A DNA stretch of 64,000 bases from Alphaproteobacteria bacterium (GCA_022820945.1 JAJEEP010000049.1:86375-150374); one strand, 5' to 3'; shown: positions 26,669 to 35,905, counted from the first letter of the stretch. The notes: generated from the letters alone by a model not told the origin. A program made the numbers and translations.

Positions 26669-26696
26669 TGACGCGCATGTCCTTTGTAGTAGGGTT
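26669..26696 (+). promoter_or_regulatory. Candidate sigma70-type promoter for dxs
   Basis: TTGACG at 26669-26674 matches the -35 consensus well. TAGGGT at 26691-26696 is a weak -10 box after a 16-base spacer. It lies about 70 bases upstream of the dxs ATG, in the 237-bp gap between the divergent ppaT-like and dxs genes. Alphaproteobacterial promoters often have a good TTGAC and a poor -10, which is the only reason to list it. Confidence 0.3.
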
Positions 26697-26766
26697 TGCC
26701 CTGCTGGTCTCGTGAGACGCGGGTTGCGCGACGGGCCGAACGGTGACGCGCCACGGAGAGGGAGCC

Positions 26767-28680
26767 ATGCCGGAGACGCCGCATCTGGACCGCGTGAAGA
26801 GCCCCGAAGACCTGCGCAGCCTCTCGATCAAGGAGCTCAAGAAAGTTGCCGAGGAGCTTCGCGCCGAGACCGTCGACGCCGTCTCGGTGACCGGCGGCCA
26901 TCTGGGCGCAGGGCTCGGCGTGGTCGAGCTGACGGTTGCGTTGCACCACGTGTTCGACACCCCGCGCGACCGCCTCATCTGGGACGTGGGGCACCAGTCC
27001 TACCCGCACAAGATCATCACCGGGCGGCGCGACAAGATTCGCACCATCCGCCAGCCGGGCGGGCTCTACGGTTTCACCAAGCGGACCGAGAGCGAGTACG
27101 ACCCCTTCGGCGCGGCGCATTCATCTACCTCGATCTCCGCTGGCCTCGGCATGGCGGTGGCGAGCGGGCTCACTGGCGAGCCGCGCAACGTCATCTGCGT
27201 CATCGGCGACGGCGCCATGTCCGGCGGCATGGCCTACGAGGCGATGAACAACGCCGGCTCCATGCCGCCCCGCCTCATCGTCATCCTCAACGACAACGAG
27301 ATGTCGATCGCGCCGGCGGTAGGCGCACTCAACGCCTACCTCTCGCGGCTGCTCTCCAGCCACCAGTTCCGCAGCCTGCGGGAGCTCGGCAAGCAGTGGG
27401 CGCGGCGGCTGCCCAAGGCCATGGGCGACGCCGCCATGCGGGCCGAGGAATACTCCCGCGGCATGGTCACCGGCGGCACCCTCTTCGAGGAGCTGGGCTT
27501 CTTCTATATCGGGCCGATCGACGGCCACAATCTGGACCATCTGGTCCCTGTGCTGCGCAACGTGCGCAAGGACGAGACGCCGGGGCCGGTGCTGCTCCAC
27601 GTCGTCACCAGCAAGGGCAAGGGCTACGAGCCCGCCGAGAGCGCGCCGGATCGCGGCCACGCGCTCGGCAAGTTCGACGTGGTGACGGGCGAGCAGAAGA
27701 AGGGCAAGGCCAAGGCGCCGAGCTACACCAGCGTGTTCGCCCAGAGCCTGATCAAGGAGGCCGACCGCGACGAGAAGATCGTGGCGCTGACCGCCGCCAT
27801 GCCCTCCGGCACCGGGCTCGACAAATTCGCGAAGGCGCACCCCACGCGCTGCTTCGACGTCGGCATCGCGGAGCAGCACTGCGTCACCTTCGCGGCAGGG
27901 ATGGCGACGGAGGGCCTAAAACCCTTCGCCGCGATCTATTCGACCTTCCTGCAGCGCGCCTACGACCAGATCGTGCACGACGTCGCGATCCAGAAGCTGC
28001 CGGTCCGCTTCGCCATCGACCGCGCCGGCCTGGTCGGCGCCGACGGCCCGACGCATGCGGGCAGCTTCGACGTCACCTATCTCAGCACCCTCCCCGGCTT
28101 CATTGTCATGGCCGCGGCGGACGAGGCCGAGCTCGTGCACATGGTGCACACGGCGGCGAAGATCGACGACTGCCCCAGCGCCTTCCGATATCCGCGCGGC
28201 GAGGGCGTCGGCGTGCCGCTGCCCGAAACACCGCAAGAGCTCCCCATTGGCAAGGGGCGGATCGTGCGCGAGGGCACGGCCATCGCGATCGTCTCCCTCG
28301 GCGCCCGCCTGCAGGAGGCGCTGGCCGCAGCCGACGACCTGCAGACGCGGGGGCTGTCGACCACCGTGGCCGATGCCCGCTTCGCCAAGCCGCTGGACGA
28401 GGACCTGATCCGCCGTCTGGCGCGTGAGCACGAGGTGGTCATCACCATCGAGGAAGGCTCCATCGGCGGCTTCGGCGCCCACGTCATGCAGTTCCTGGCT
28501 ATGGCGGGCTACCTCGACTCCGGCCTCAAGATCAGGCCGATGCTCCTGCCCGACCGCTTCGTGGCCCACGGCACGCCCGCCGGCATGTACGAGGACGCGG
28601 GGCTGACCGCGCGCGACATCGCCGACATGGCGATCGCCGCCCTCGGCAGCAACTCGGCCACCCAGCCGCAACGCGCCTGA
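26767..28680 (+). CDS. dxs: 1-deoxy-D-xylulose-5-phosphate synthase
   Basis: This thiamine-diphosphate enzyme joins pyruvate and glyceraldehyde-3-phosphate in the first step of the MEP isoprenoid pathway. ATG 26767 (637 aa) is chosen because GGAGAGGGAGCC precedes it and it gives the standard length. It shows [32 protein letters not shown], the ThDP motif [21 protein letters not shown] (first part), [13 protein letters not shown] and the transketolase segment [20 protein letters not shown]. It is 5 bp upstream of shc, so the isoprenoid precursor step and hopanoid cyclase are probably co-transcribed. Confidence 0.97.
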   Translation: MPETPHLDRVKSPEDLRSLSIKELKKVAEELRAETVDAVSVTGGHLGAGLGVVELTVALHHVFDTPRDRLIWDVGHQSYPHKIITGRRDKIRTIRQPGGLYGFTKRTESEYDPFGAAHSSTSISAGLGMAVASGLTGEPRNVICVIGDGAMSGGMAYEAMNNAGSMPPRLIVILNDNEMSIAPAVGALNAYLSRLLSSHQFRSLRELGKQWARRLPKAMGDAAMRAEEYSRGMVTGGTLFEELGFFYIGPIDGHNLDHLVPVLRNVRKDETPGPVLLHVVTSKGKGYEPAESAPDRGHALGKFDVVTGEQKKGKAKAPSYTSVFAQSLIKEADRDEKIVALTAAMPSGTGLDKFAKAHPTRCFDVGIAEQHCVTFAAGMATEGLKPFAAIYSTFLQRAYDQIVHDVAIQKLPVRFAIDRAGLVGADGPTHAGSFDVTYLSTLPGFIVMAAADEAELVHMVHTAAKIDDCPSAFRYPRGEGVGVPLPETPQELPIGKGRIVREGTAIAIVSLGARLQEALAAADDLQTRGLSTTVADARFAKPLDEDLIRRLAREHEVVITIEEGSIGGFGAHVMQFLAMAGYLDSGLKIRPMLLPDRFVAHGTPAGMYEDAGLTARDIADMAIAALGSNSATQPQRA

Positions 28681-28685
28681 CGCTT

Positions 28686-30677
28686 ATGGAGGTTGCGCGC
28701 GCCGGCCCGGACCGGCGGAGTGAAACCATCGTCCGCCAGCCGTCGGACAGTCATAACGGCCCCGTTCCAGCCCCCGACATCGAACAGGTCATCGAGGATG
28801 CCGCCGCCGGCCTGCGCGGCCTCCAGCATGACGACGGCCACTGGCTGTTCGAGCTCGAGGCCGACGCGACCATCCCGGCCGAGTACGTCCTCCTCAACCA
28901 CTTCCTCGACGAACTCGATCCAGAGACCGAGGCGCGGCTCGGTACCTACATCCGCAGCCGCCAGGCCGATCACGGCGGCTGGCCCCTCTTCCACGGCGGC
29001 GCGTTCGACATCAGCTGCACCGTCAAGGCCTACTACGCCCTCAAGCTGATCGGCGACGACCCGGAGGCGCCGTACATGGTGCGCGCCCGCAAGGCCGTGC
29101 TTGCCGCCGGCGGTGCGGCCCGATGCAACGTGTTCACGCGCATCACGCTCGCGCTCTTCGGCCAGGTGCCGTGGCGCGCGGTGCCGTCCATGCCGGTGGA
29201 GATGATCAACCTGCCGCGGTGGTTCCCCTTCCACCTGGACAAGGTCTCCTACTGGTCGCGCACCACCATCGTGCCGCTCACGATCCTGCTCGCGCTCAAG
29301 CCCCGCGCGAAGAACCCGCGCGGCATCGGCATCGCGGAGCTGTTCACCGCTCCGCCGGAGCGAGAATGGCACTACTTCCCGAGGCGAACCGTCACCCAAC
29401 GGTCCTTCTTGACTCTCGACCGTGTGCTCACGGTCGGTGAGAAGGCGATACCTGGCGGGGTGCGGCGCCGCGCGATCGACAAGGCGCTCGACTGGTGCAT
29501 GACCCGGCTCAACGGCGAGGACGGCCTGGGCGCGATCTTCCCGCCGATGGCCAACGTCGTCATGGCCTTCGATGCGCTGGGCTATGGGCCCGATCATCCG
29601 CCGCGCCGCACCGCCCGCCGCGCGCTCGACCTGCTGCTGACCGAGCCAGTGAACGGCAGCCAGTATTGCCAGCCCTGCGTCTCGCCGGTGTGGGACACAG
29701 GCCTCGCCGCGCACAGCCTGATGGAGTGCGACAGCGAGGAGAATCACCGAGCGGCGGAGGACTCCCTCCCCTGGCTCGCCGACCTCCAGATCCGCGATGT
29801 CGCGGGCGACTGGGCGGCGATGCGGCCCGCCGCCCCGCCGGGCGGCTGGGCCTTCCAGTACCGCAACGATTACTACCCTGACGTGGACGACACGGCGGTG
29901 GTGGCCATGGCACTGCACCGCGCCGATCCCGAGGCCCACCGCGAGGCGATCGAGCGGGCGGCCGAATGGATCGTCGCCATGCAGAACGAGAACGGCGGAT
30001 GGGGCTCCTTCGACGCCGAGAACGAGCACTATTCGCTCAACCACATTCCCTTCGCCGACCACGGCGCCCTGCTCGACCCCGCGACCGCCGACGTGAGCGC
30101 ACGGTGCGTGAGCTTCCTCTGTCAGATCGGCTACACGCGCGAGCACGAGACCGTCGCCAAGGGGCTCGCCTATCTCCTCGCCGAGCAGGAGGAGAACGGC
30201 TCCTGGTTCGGCCGCTGGGGCACCAACTACATCTACGGCACCTGGTCGGTGCTCTGCGCGTTGAACGCCGCCGGCGAGGACCCGGCGTCGCCCGCCATCC
30301 GCAAGGCGGTCGCCTGGCTCGAAGCCAAGCAGCGCGCCGACGGCGGCTGGGGCGAGACCGGGGACAGCTACTACGCTGAGCGCATCGAGCGCTCGTTCGA
30401 CGTGGTCTCGACCCCGTCGCAGACCGCGTGGGCGCTGCTCGGGCTCATGGCCGTGGGCGAGGTCGGGAGCGACTCGGTCGGGCGCGGCGTCGACTATCTC
30501 TGCCGCGCCGAGCGCGAGGGCGCGAAGTGGCTGGAGGACGACTACACCGCCGTCGGCTTCCCGCGCGTCTTCTACCTCCGCTACCACGGCTACAGCGCCT
30601 ACTTCCCGCTCTGGGCGCTGGCGCGCTACCGCTCGCTTGTGCGCGGCAACGCCCCCCGCCCGCGCTACGGCATGTAG
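28686..30677 (+). CDS. shc: Squalene-hopene cyclase
   Basis: This 663-aa membrane-associated terpene cyclase turns squalene into hopene, the hopanoid core. The catalytic acid motif is intact: DVDDTA near residue 400. Several QW-type repeats are visible, for example RSRQADHGGWPLFHGG, MQNENGGWGSFDAEN, EQEENGSWFGRWG and KQRADGGWGETGDSYY. The start at 28686 gives a non-conserved leader of about 35 residues before EQVIEDAAAGLRGLQ. Squalene-forming genes (hpnC, D, E) are not in the window. It is followed 22 bp later by hpnG. Confidence 0.96.
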   Translation: MEVARAGPDRRSETIVRQPSDSHNGPVPAPDIEQVIEDAAAGLRGLQHDDGHWLFELEADATIPAEYVLLNHFLDELDPETEARLGTYIRSRQADHGGWPLFHGGAFDISCTVKAYYALKLIGDDPEAPYMVRARKAVLAAGGAARCNVFTRITLALFGQVPWRAVPSMPVEMINLPRWFPFHLDKVSYWSRTTIVPLTILLALKPRAKNPRGIGIAELFTAPPEREWHYFPRRTVTQRSFLTLDRVLTVGEKAIPGGVRRRAIDKALDWCMTRLNGEDGLGAIFPPMANVVMAFDALGYGPDHPPRRTARRALDLLLTEPVNGSQYCQPCVSPVWDTGLAAHSLMECDSEENHRAAEDSLPWLADLQIRDVAGDWAAMRPAAPPGGWAFQYRNDYYPDVDDTAVVAMALHRADPEAHREAIERAAEWIVAMQNENGGWGSFDAENEHYSLNHIPFADHGALLDPATADVSARCVSFLCQIGYTREHETVAKGLAYLLAEQEENGSWFGRWGTNYIYGTWSVLCALNAAGEDPASPAIRKAVAWLEAKQRADGGWGETGDSYYAERIERSFDVVSTPSQTAWALLGLMAVGEVGSDSVGRGVDYLCRAEREGAKWLEDDYTAVGFPRVFYLRYHGYSAYFPLWALARYRSLVRGNAPRPRYGM

Positions 30678-30699
30678 CAACTCACGCGACCGGGGGCGC

Positions 30700-31482
30700 A
30701 TGGCTGACCGGTCCCGCATCGGCATCGTCACGGGCCTCATGGCAGAGGCTGCAACCCTGCCCGAGGGCGATTTCTGGATCGCGGTCTCAGCGGCGAGCCC
30801 TGCGCGCGCGGCGCAGGCAGCCGACGCCATGATTGCGGGCGGTGCCAGGTTGCTGGTGAGTTACGGCGTTGCCGCCGGGATCGATCCGCGTCTCGGCCCT
30901 GGTGCCCTGCTGCTCCCCGAAACGGTGATCGCCCACGAGGGGGAGGTCGAGACGCCCGACCGCGGCGGCGTGCGCGACCAGCTTCAGCGGATGACCTCCT
31001 TCAGGCGGGAGGAGGGACGAGGCCCGCCGGAGCCGCCGCCGAAAGAGGACTACCTGCCGGTGGACACCACCGTGCGCGAGGCGCTTTCCCAGGGTCTCGG
31101 GGAACGCACTGAAGGCGGCGCGCTCGCCGGCGTCGACCACCCGCTGATGTACGGCGACCAGAAGCTCTCGCTCTTCGCTCAGACCCGCGCCAGGGCCGCG
31201 GACATGGAGAGCCACGTCGTCGCCCGCGCTGCCGCGGCGGCCGGCGTCCCCTTCGTCGTCATCCGCGTCGTCAGCGACCCGAGCAACAGGTCGCTGCCGC
31301 GAGCCGCCCTGGCCGGGATCACCGAGGACGGCCGCATCGACGGCGGAGCGGTCGCGGGCGCGCTGCTGCGGCGCCCGTGGGAGTGCATGGATATGCTGAC
31401 GCTCGCGCTCGACGGAGCGCAGGCGATGCGCCGGCTACGCCGCGTTGGTCGCCGGGCGGCGCCCCTTCTCGCGAGCCTCTGA
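30700..31482 (+). CDS. hpnG: HpnG-like hopanoid-associated phosphorylase
   Basis: This is a nucleoside-phosphorylase-fold protein (260 aa from ATG 30700). It matches the family that removes adenine from adenosylhopane to give phosphoribosylhopane. Features are RIGIVTGLMAEAATLP at the start, LLVSYGVAAGIDP, ARAADMESHVVARAAA with the phosphorylase MES signature, and VIRVVSDPSNRSLP. It follows shc in the same direction. Its last 48 bases overlap the end of hpnH on the opposite strand, so HpnH, the preceding enzyme of the pathway, converges on it. Confidence 0.88.
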   Translation: MADRSRIGIVTGLMAEAATLPEGDFWIAVSAASPARAAQAADAMIAGGARLLVSYGVAAGIDPRLGPGALLLPETVIAHEGEVETPDRGGVRDQLQRMTSFRREEGRGPPEPPPKEDYLPVDTTVREALSQGLGERTEGGALAGVDHPLMYGDQKLSLFAQTRARAADMESHVVARAAAAAGVPFVVIRVVSDPSNRSLPRAALAGITEDGRIDGGAVAGALLRRPWECMDMLTLALDGAQAMRRLRRVGRRAAPLLASL

Positions 31483-32607
31483 CGCCGCCTCTTCGGCCAG
31501 GCGGATCTCGCGCAGCTTCTCCTGCACGTGCCGATCGAACATGTACTGGGCGGGCCGCGCCTTGGTCAGGTCGATCTCGGGCACCATCGGCCCGGTCGTC
31601 CTGATCCCCCGCAGCTTGATCATCAGCGCGGCCCAGGGCCGGGCGAGCGAGTGCTCCGCCGCCGTCGGCTCGTAGCCGCAATGGACCATGCAGTCGGCGC
31701 ACTTCTCGTAGCGGCCGGTGCCGTAGGAGTCCCAGTCGGTCTCCTCCATCAGCGCGCGGAAGCTCCCGGTATAGCCTTCGCCGATCAGGTAGCAGGGCTT
31801 CTGCCAGCCGAAGACGTTGCGCGTCGGGTTGCCCCAGGGCGTGCACTGGAAATCCTGGTTGCCGGCGAGGAAGTCCAGGAAGAGGCTGGACTGGCTGAAC
31901 CGCCACTTCTTGCCCGCGCCGCGCGCGAAGATGTCGCGGAACAGCTCCTTGGTCTTGCTGCGGTTGAGGAAGTGCTGCTGGTCCGGCGCGCGCTCGTAGG
32001 AATAGCCGGGCGAGACCGTGATCGCCTCGGCGCCGAGCTCGTCGGTGACGAAATCGAAGAATTCCGCAAGCCGCTCTGCCGGGTGGCCGTCGAAGACGGT
32101 GGCGTTGACGTTGACCCGGAAGCCCCGGCTCCGCGCCTCCTTGATCGCCGCCACCGCGCGCTTGAACGTGCCGGGCTGATCGACCGCGTGGTCGTGCTCC
32201 TCCTCCAGACCGTCCAGGTGGACCGAGAAGGTCAGGTACTTGGTCGGCGTGAAGAGATCGAGCTTCTTCTTCAGCAGCAGCGCGTTCGTGCAGAGATAGA
32301 CGAACTTCTTGCGCGCAATGATGCCGCTAACGATCTCGCCGATCTCCGGGTGGATCAGCGGCTCGCCGCCGGGGATCGAGACCATCGGCGCGCCGCACTC
32401 GTCCACCGCCTGCAGGCACTCGTCGACGCTCAGGCGCTGGTTCAGAATCTCGGGTGGGTAGTCGATCTTGCCGCAACCGGGGCACGCGAGGTTGCAGCGG
32501 AACAGCGGCTCCAGCATGAGCACGAGGGGATAGCGCTTCTCGCCCCCGAGCTTCTTGCCGACGATATAGGCGCCGACGCGGATCTTCTGGATCAGCGGGA
32601 CGGACAT
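31435..32607 (-). CDS. hpnH: HpnH adenosyl-hopene transferase (radical SAM)
   Basis: This 390-aa radical SAM enzyme adds 5'-deoxyadenosine to hopene, making adenosylhopane. The Fe-S motif CX3CX2C is present as CNLACPGC near residue 38, followed by SIPGGEPLIHPEIG and VHLDGLEEEHDHAVDQ. A C-terminal region has a further Cys group, CADCMVHCGYEP, typical of this family. Length and wording agree with HpnH. It is 6 bp downstream of ispH on the same strand, so it shares an operon with the last MEP enzyme, which is also a [4Fe-4S] protein. Confidence 0.95.
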   Translation of the reverse strand: MSVPLIQKIRVGAYIVGKKLGGEKRYPLVLMLEPLFRCNLACPGCGKIDYPPEILNQRLSVDECLQAVDECGAPMVSIPGGEPLIHPEIGEIVSGIIARKKFVYLCTNALLLKKKLDLFTPTKYLTFSVHLDGLEEEHDHAVDQPGTFKRAVAAIKEARSRGFRVNVNATVFDGHPAERLAEFFDFVTDELGAEAITVSPGYSYERAPDQQHFLNRSKTKELFRDIFARGAGKKWRFSQSSLFLDFLAGNQDFQCTPWGNPTRNVFGWQKPCYLIGEGYTGSFRALMEETDWDSYGTGRYEKCADCMVHCGYEPTAAEHSLARPWAALMIKLRGIRTTGPMVPEIDLTKARPAQYMFDRHVQEKLREIRLAEEAASEAREKGRRPATNAA

Positions 32608-32613
32608 GAGCCC

Positions 32614-33591
32614 CTACTCGGCGGGCGCCGCACCGGCGGCCGGCTCCTGCGCCTTGCCGTTGCCGCTCGCCTCGACCAGCTCGGCCGGCAGCTTGAAGCG
32701 CACCCGCTCCTTGATCCCGTCCTGAATCTGCAGCTCGACCGTGTTGATCTCACGCAGCCGGGCGACCAGGTCCTGCACCAGCTCCTCGGGCGCCGATGCG
32801 CCGGCGGTCACGCCCACGCGGCGCACGCCGTCGAACCACGTCGGGTCGAGGTCGCGGGCGTCGTCGATCAGGTGGGTTGGCACGCCCATCTCCTCGCCGA
32901 TCTCCCGCAGGCGGTTGGAGTTGGAGCTGTTGCGCGCACCCACCACGAGGATCAGCTCCACCTCTTCCGCGAGCTTGCGCACCGAGGCCTGGCGGTTCTG
33001 CGTCGCGTAGCAGATGTCCTTCACATCGGGGCCGGAAATGCTCGGAAAGCGCGAGGTCAGCGCCTCGATCACGTCGCGGGTGTCGTCGACGCTGAGCGTG
33101 GTCTGGGTGACGTAGGCGACCTTGTCGGGATTGGCCACCTCCAGCTTGGCGACGTCGGCGGGCGTGGCAACGATATGGACGCCGTTTTTCACGCGGCCGC
33201 TGGTGCCCTCGACCTCGGGGTGCCCGTCGTGGCCGATCAGGATGATCTCGCGGCCCTCGTGCTCGTAGCGCCGCGCCTCGATATGCACCTTGGCCACCAG
33301 CGGGCAGGTCGCGTCGATCACCGGGAGGTTGCGGAGCGCGGCTTCGCTCTCCACCTTCTCCGAGACGCCGTGGGCGCTGAAGATCGTGACCGCGCCTTCC
33401 GGCACCTCGTCGATCTCCTCGACGAAGACCGCGCCCTTCTTGCGCAGATCGTCCACTACCCGCTTGTTGTGCACGATTTCGTGGCGGACGTAGACCGGCG
33501 GGCCAAAGACTTCGAGCGCCCGCTCAACGATCTCGATTGCCCGCTCGACGCCCGCGCAGAAGCCCCTGGGCTCCGCCAGGATGACCTGCAT
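32614..33591 (-). CDS. ispH: 4-hydroxy-3-methylbut-2-enyl diphosphate reductase
   Basis: This [4Fe-4S] enzyme makes IPP and DMAPP in the last MEP step. ATG 33591 (325 aa) gives the standard start [15 protein letters not shown]; a GTG at 33609 would add six residues. The three cluster ligands are visible in [23 protein letters not shown] and [10 protein letters not shown]. Other motifs are [15 protein letters not shown] and [12 protein letters not shown]. The C-terminal 15 or so residues ([11 protein letters not shown]) are an Ala/Pro-rich tail. It is the first gene of the ispH-hpnH unit. Confidence 0.96.
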   Translation of the reverse strand: MQVILAEPRGFCAGVERAIEIVERALEVFGPPVYVRHEIVHNKRVVDDLRKKGAVFVEEIDEVPEGAVTIFSAHGVSEKVESEAALRNLPVIDATCPLVAKVHIEARRYEHEGREIILIGHDGHPEVEGTSGRVKNGVHIVATPADVAKLEVANPDKVAYVTQTTLSVDDTRDVIEALTSRFPSISGPDVKDICYATQNRQASVRKLAEEVELILVVGARNSSNSNRLREIGEEMGVPTHLIDDARDLDPTWFDGVRRVGVTAGASAPEELVQDLVARLREINTVELQIQDGIKERVRFKLPAELVEASGNGKAQEPAAGAAPAE

Positions 33592-33815
33592 GCTGCCGTT
33601 GTCGCCCACCTTAGGCCCTCGCTCAGTCCTGGGGGTGCTCGGGGCGGGATCGTCGACTCCGCTCCCTGAGCCACCGCCTCACCCTATCGCAGACCCACGA
33701 TTCCGACAACACACGCGTTCCCCATCCGTTTGCGCAACCGGCCTCCCCAGAAGGCGGGCTGTCGGCCTGGGATTTTTGGCAAGAAACAAACATTTTGAGG
33801 CGGCACGAGCCGGGA

Positions 33816-34295
33816 TCATGCGGGATTCCCGTCTACGTCCAAAGGATTCCGTCCCATGCGTCGGTCGGCGCTGACGGGGCGGGGCATCCCCTCGCGCTCC
33901 GCAAGCAGCTCGCCCGCGCCTTCGATGCGCAACAGCGCAAGGGCGAGGCGGGCGATCTCAATCGGCGCCACCGGTTCTCCATCCCTGTCGAGCGTGGCCA
34001 CCGTCATCGCCGCCGCCGCGCCCACGGCCTCGAGCGCGACCGGCCGGGTGCCTTCCCTGGCGCTCTCGACGATGGCAGCCGCCCAGGTCTTGGCGGCGCG
34101 GTCGATCTCGCGTTGCCGGTGGATCTGCGCGCGCCTGCGCTTGACGTAGCGGCCCACGGACGAGCGCGAGCACGCGGCGCCGTGTGCGCGAATCACCACC
34201 GCGATGGCGTCGATGGTGGCGCCGTCCTCGATCGCCACGTCCACGGCGGCGCGGATCTCGGGCAGCAACAGCTCAATTGTGGAACGCCGGCTCAT
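33816..34295 (-). CDS. DUF3486 (Mu gp27-like) phage protein, orphan
   Basis: This 159-aa protein starts MSRRSTIELLLPEIRAAVDV and continues with SSVGRYVKRRRAQI, the pattern of DUF3486, the family of Mu phage gp27. In Mu-like phages it sits between the small packaging-region genes and the large terminase. None of those neighbours is present here; ispH and cutA flank it, so it looks like a prophage remnant or a domesticated gene. The C-terminal half (ALALLRIEGAGELLAERE) is helical and keeps family character, with no internal stop. The frame is open upstream, but ATG 34295 matches the family start. Confidence 0.7.
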   Translation of the reverse strand: MSRRSTIELLLPEIRAAVDVAIEDGATIDAIAVVIRAHGAACSRSSVGRYVKRRRAQIHRQREIDRAAKTWAAAIVESAREGTRPVALEAVGAAAAMTVATLDRDGEPVAPIEIARLALALLRIEGAGELLAEREGMPRPVSADRRMGRNPLDVDGNPA

Positions 34296-34316
34296 ATCGC
34301 ATCCTCTCGCGTTGTG

Positions 34317-34363
34317 TGGCGCGATGCTGAAGCGGACGCCGGAAGCTGTGCACCGCACCATGG
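34317..34363 (-). repeat. Diverged dispersed repeat, copy B
   Basis: This is the partner of 11232-11278 (36 of 47 bases identical by hand count, perfect 16-base core at 34348-34363). It lies just upstream of the DUF3486 gene, in the same orientation relative to the minus-strand gene as copy A. The minus-strand peptide beginning MVRCT and containing SIAP is in frame with DUF3486. The core region is partly symmetric around CCATGG, so a protein-binding site is also possible. Confidence 0.45.
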
Positions 34364-34494
34364 TCCGGTGACTCGCGAGCGACGAGGCTACGCTACGCTC
34401 CCCTCCCCTTATGGTGCCGCTGGACCATTCGTCCGCCGCACGCGACGTGCTGTATCGTCGGGCAAGCGCACGGAAACCACGAGAGGGCCGAGAG

Positions 34495-34836
34495 ATGACG
34501 CACGTCGCCGTATGCGTGACCGCCCCGAGCCGCGCCGAGGCCGAGGCCATCGGCCGCGCGCTGGTCGAAGCGCGCCTCGCGGCGTCGGTCAACATCGTGC
34601 CGGCCGTGTCGTCCTTCTACTGGTGGGAGGGTGCGCTCCGCGAAGGCGACGAGGCCATGCTATGGGCGAAGACCCGCTCCGATCTCGTCGAGCCACTCAC
34701 GGCCAAGGTCAAGGCGCTGCACAGCTACACCTGCCCCTGCGTCATCGCGCTCCCGATCAGGGGCGGCAATCCCGACTACCTCGCCTGGATCGACGCCGAG
34801 ACTGCGACTCCGCCCACCGATGCCGACAAGGCATGA
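34495..34836 (+). CDS. cutA: CutA divalent-cation tolerance protein
   Basis: This 113-aa protein is the small trimeric CutA, implicated in copper and other divalent cation tolerance. Landmarks are VTAPSRAEAEAIGRALVEARLAA, SVNIVPAVSSFYWWEG, MLWAKTRSDLVEPLTAKV and the C-terminal LPIRGGNPDYLAWIDAET. ATG 34495 follows GAGAGGGCCGAGAG, a purine-rich ribosome site, and gives the usual start. It is a single-gene unit between the DUF3486 orphan and the toxin-antitoxin genes, convergent with the latter. Confidence 0.92.
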   Translation: MTHVAVCVTAPSRAEAEAIGRALVEARLAASVNIVPAVSSFYWWEGALREGDEAMLWAKTRSDLVEPLTAKVKALHSYTCPCVIALPIRGGNPDYLAWIDAETATPPTDADKA

Positions 34837-34893
34837 CCCGGCGCTGACGAGACGGGCGCTATGGAACAGACCTTCAGGTATCGAAGGGAAGTC

Positions 34894-35142
34894 TCACGTT
34901 TCCTCGCCACCGCCTTCGAACGCCGTCTGTAGGTCGTCAGGGAGCGGCTCGAAGAAGGCGGCGGGAATGGTCATCCCCCGATCTATGCCCACCGGGCGTG
35001 GCTCGCGTGCCGGTTTGGGGAGCGCGCGAATCTCGGCAATCGGTACGTTGCGCCGGCACAGGACAATCGTCTCGCCTCGCTCGACGCGCTTGAGATAACG
35101 CGAGAGGTGCGCCTTGGCCTCAGTCACATTGACCCAAATCAT
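34894..35142 (-). CDS. Phd/YefM-type antitoxin, second copy in the locus
   Basis: This 82-aa protein (ATG 35142) has the antitoxin N-terminal pattern VNVTEAKAHLSRYLKRVERGETIVLCRRN followed in the next turn by VPIAEIRALP, which forms the DNA-binding Phd fold. The C-terminal part, FFEPLPDDLQTAFEG, resembles the short toxin-binding tails of VapB-like antitoxins. It lies 53 bp downstream of the PIN toxin on the same strand and has no toxin after it; cutA converges from the other side. It may be a second antitoxin for the same toxin or an orphan whose toxin was lost. Confidence 0.75.
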   Translation of the reverse strand: MIWVNVTEAKAHLSRYLKRVERGETIVLCRRNVPIAEIRALPKPAREPRPVGIDRGMTIPAAFFEPLPDDLQTAFEGGGEET

Positions 35143-35195
35143 GTTCCTCTCACTGATCACAGTCCCTGTAAGTTTCGAGGCGCATGAGACGTCCC

Positions 35196-35573
35196 TTACC
35201 ACTGCCGGTCGACGCCGATGGCGTCGAAGACCTCATCGATCGAGACCAGCGCGCAATTCTCCAGCCTCGCCTGGGCCGCAAGTAGCCGGTCCCACGGATC
35301 GCGGTGGTCCCAATCGAATTGCGCCGCATACTCGGCATGGTCGTGGGTGATGGGAAGGTCCTCGACGTCGTTGCGCCTGAGCGCCGCCCGCAGCTCCTGC
35401 GGCGGCAAGGCGATGCGGCTGCGCTGCGCCTTCCACTCAAGCTCGTAGATCGAGACCGCGCTGATGAGCAGCACGTTCTCGCGATCCAGAATCAACCCCC
35501 TTGCGGTCGCAGACAGTCTCGGACTGCCCGCGACCCACCAGTAGACGGCATGGCTATCGAGAAGCAGCCTCAC
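35196..35573 (-). CDS. vapC: PIN-domain toxin (VapC-type)
   Basis: This 125-aa PIN-domain ribonuclease starts at a GTG (35573) that overlaps the antitoxin stop by GTGA. The acidic active-site residues are in LLLDSHAVYWW (first Asp), SIYELEWKAQ (Glu) and DPWDRLLAAQARLE (Asp), with a final LVSIDEVFDAIG. VapC toxins cleave tRNA or rRNA when freed from their antitoxin. The toxin follows its antitoxin directly and is followed by a second antitoxin-like gene. This PIN subgroup (LLLDSHALLWW-like) usually pairs with Phd-type antitoxins, as here. Confidence 0.87.
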   Translation of the reverse strand: MRLLLDSHAVYWWVAGSPRLSATARGLILDRENVLLISAVSIYELEWKAQRSRIALPPQELRAALRRNDVEDLPITHDHAEYAAQFDWDHRDPWDRLLAAQARLENCALVSIDEVFDAIGVDRQW

Positions 35574-35851
35574 GAAGCCTTCGGCGGGCCGCGCCAAATG
35601 CCGAGGGTGTCGCTGTAGCTGCCCGCGTCGATCATGGCCTGCTCCGGATCCTCGTGGTCGAAGAGGTCATCGGGCAGGTTGAGGTGCTGGAGCGGCGCGG
35701 CTTCCCGCTGCCCGGCCTCGGCCGGCGGCACGATGCGCGCCTGCGGCTCGCTCCCCTTGGTGATCATGATTTCTTCGCCCTCCTTGGCGCGCGCCAGGAG
35801 GCTGGAGAAGCTGGCACGGGCCTCGGCAACCTTGAAGACCTTGGTCGGCAT
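35570..35851 (-). CDS. Phd/YefM-type antitoxin of the PIN toxin
   Basis: This 93-aa protein opens with the typical antitoxin segment FKVAEARASFSSLLARA, then EEIMITKGSEPQARIVP, the Phd/YefM dimerisation and DNA-binding fold. The C-terminal tail with PDDLFDHEDPEQAMIDAG would bind and neutralise the PIN toxin, whose GTG start overlaps this stop codon. A good promoter candidate with overlapping short inverted repeats lies upstream, fitting the usual conditional autoregulation of such operons. Confidence 0.87.
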   Translation of the reverse strand: MPTKVFKVAEARASFSSLLARAKEGEEIMITKGSEPQARIVPPAEAGQREAAPLQHLNLPDDLFDHEDPEQAMIDAGSYSDTLGIWRGPPKAS

Positions 35852-35905
35852 GGTCCCAATCCCCTATTCGCGCCAGCGACGAACACCGTGCTCGCCCTCC
35901 CAAGA

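Noticed and set aside
28509..30830. 773-codon open frame opposite dxs end and shc
   Set aside because: Antisense shadow of a well-recognised cyclase; the product shows no family features.
31528..33669. 713-codon open frame opposite hpnH and ispH
   Set aside because: Spans two real genes antisense; composition is typical of a shadow.
34348..34376. NtrC-type binding site (TGCACC near GGTG)
   Set aside because: The second half-site does not match and copy A lacks it; listed only as a repeat.
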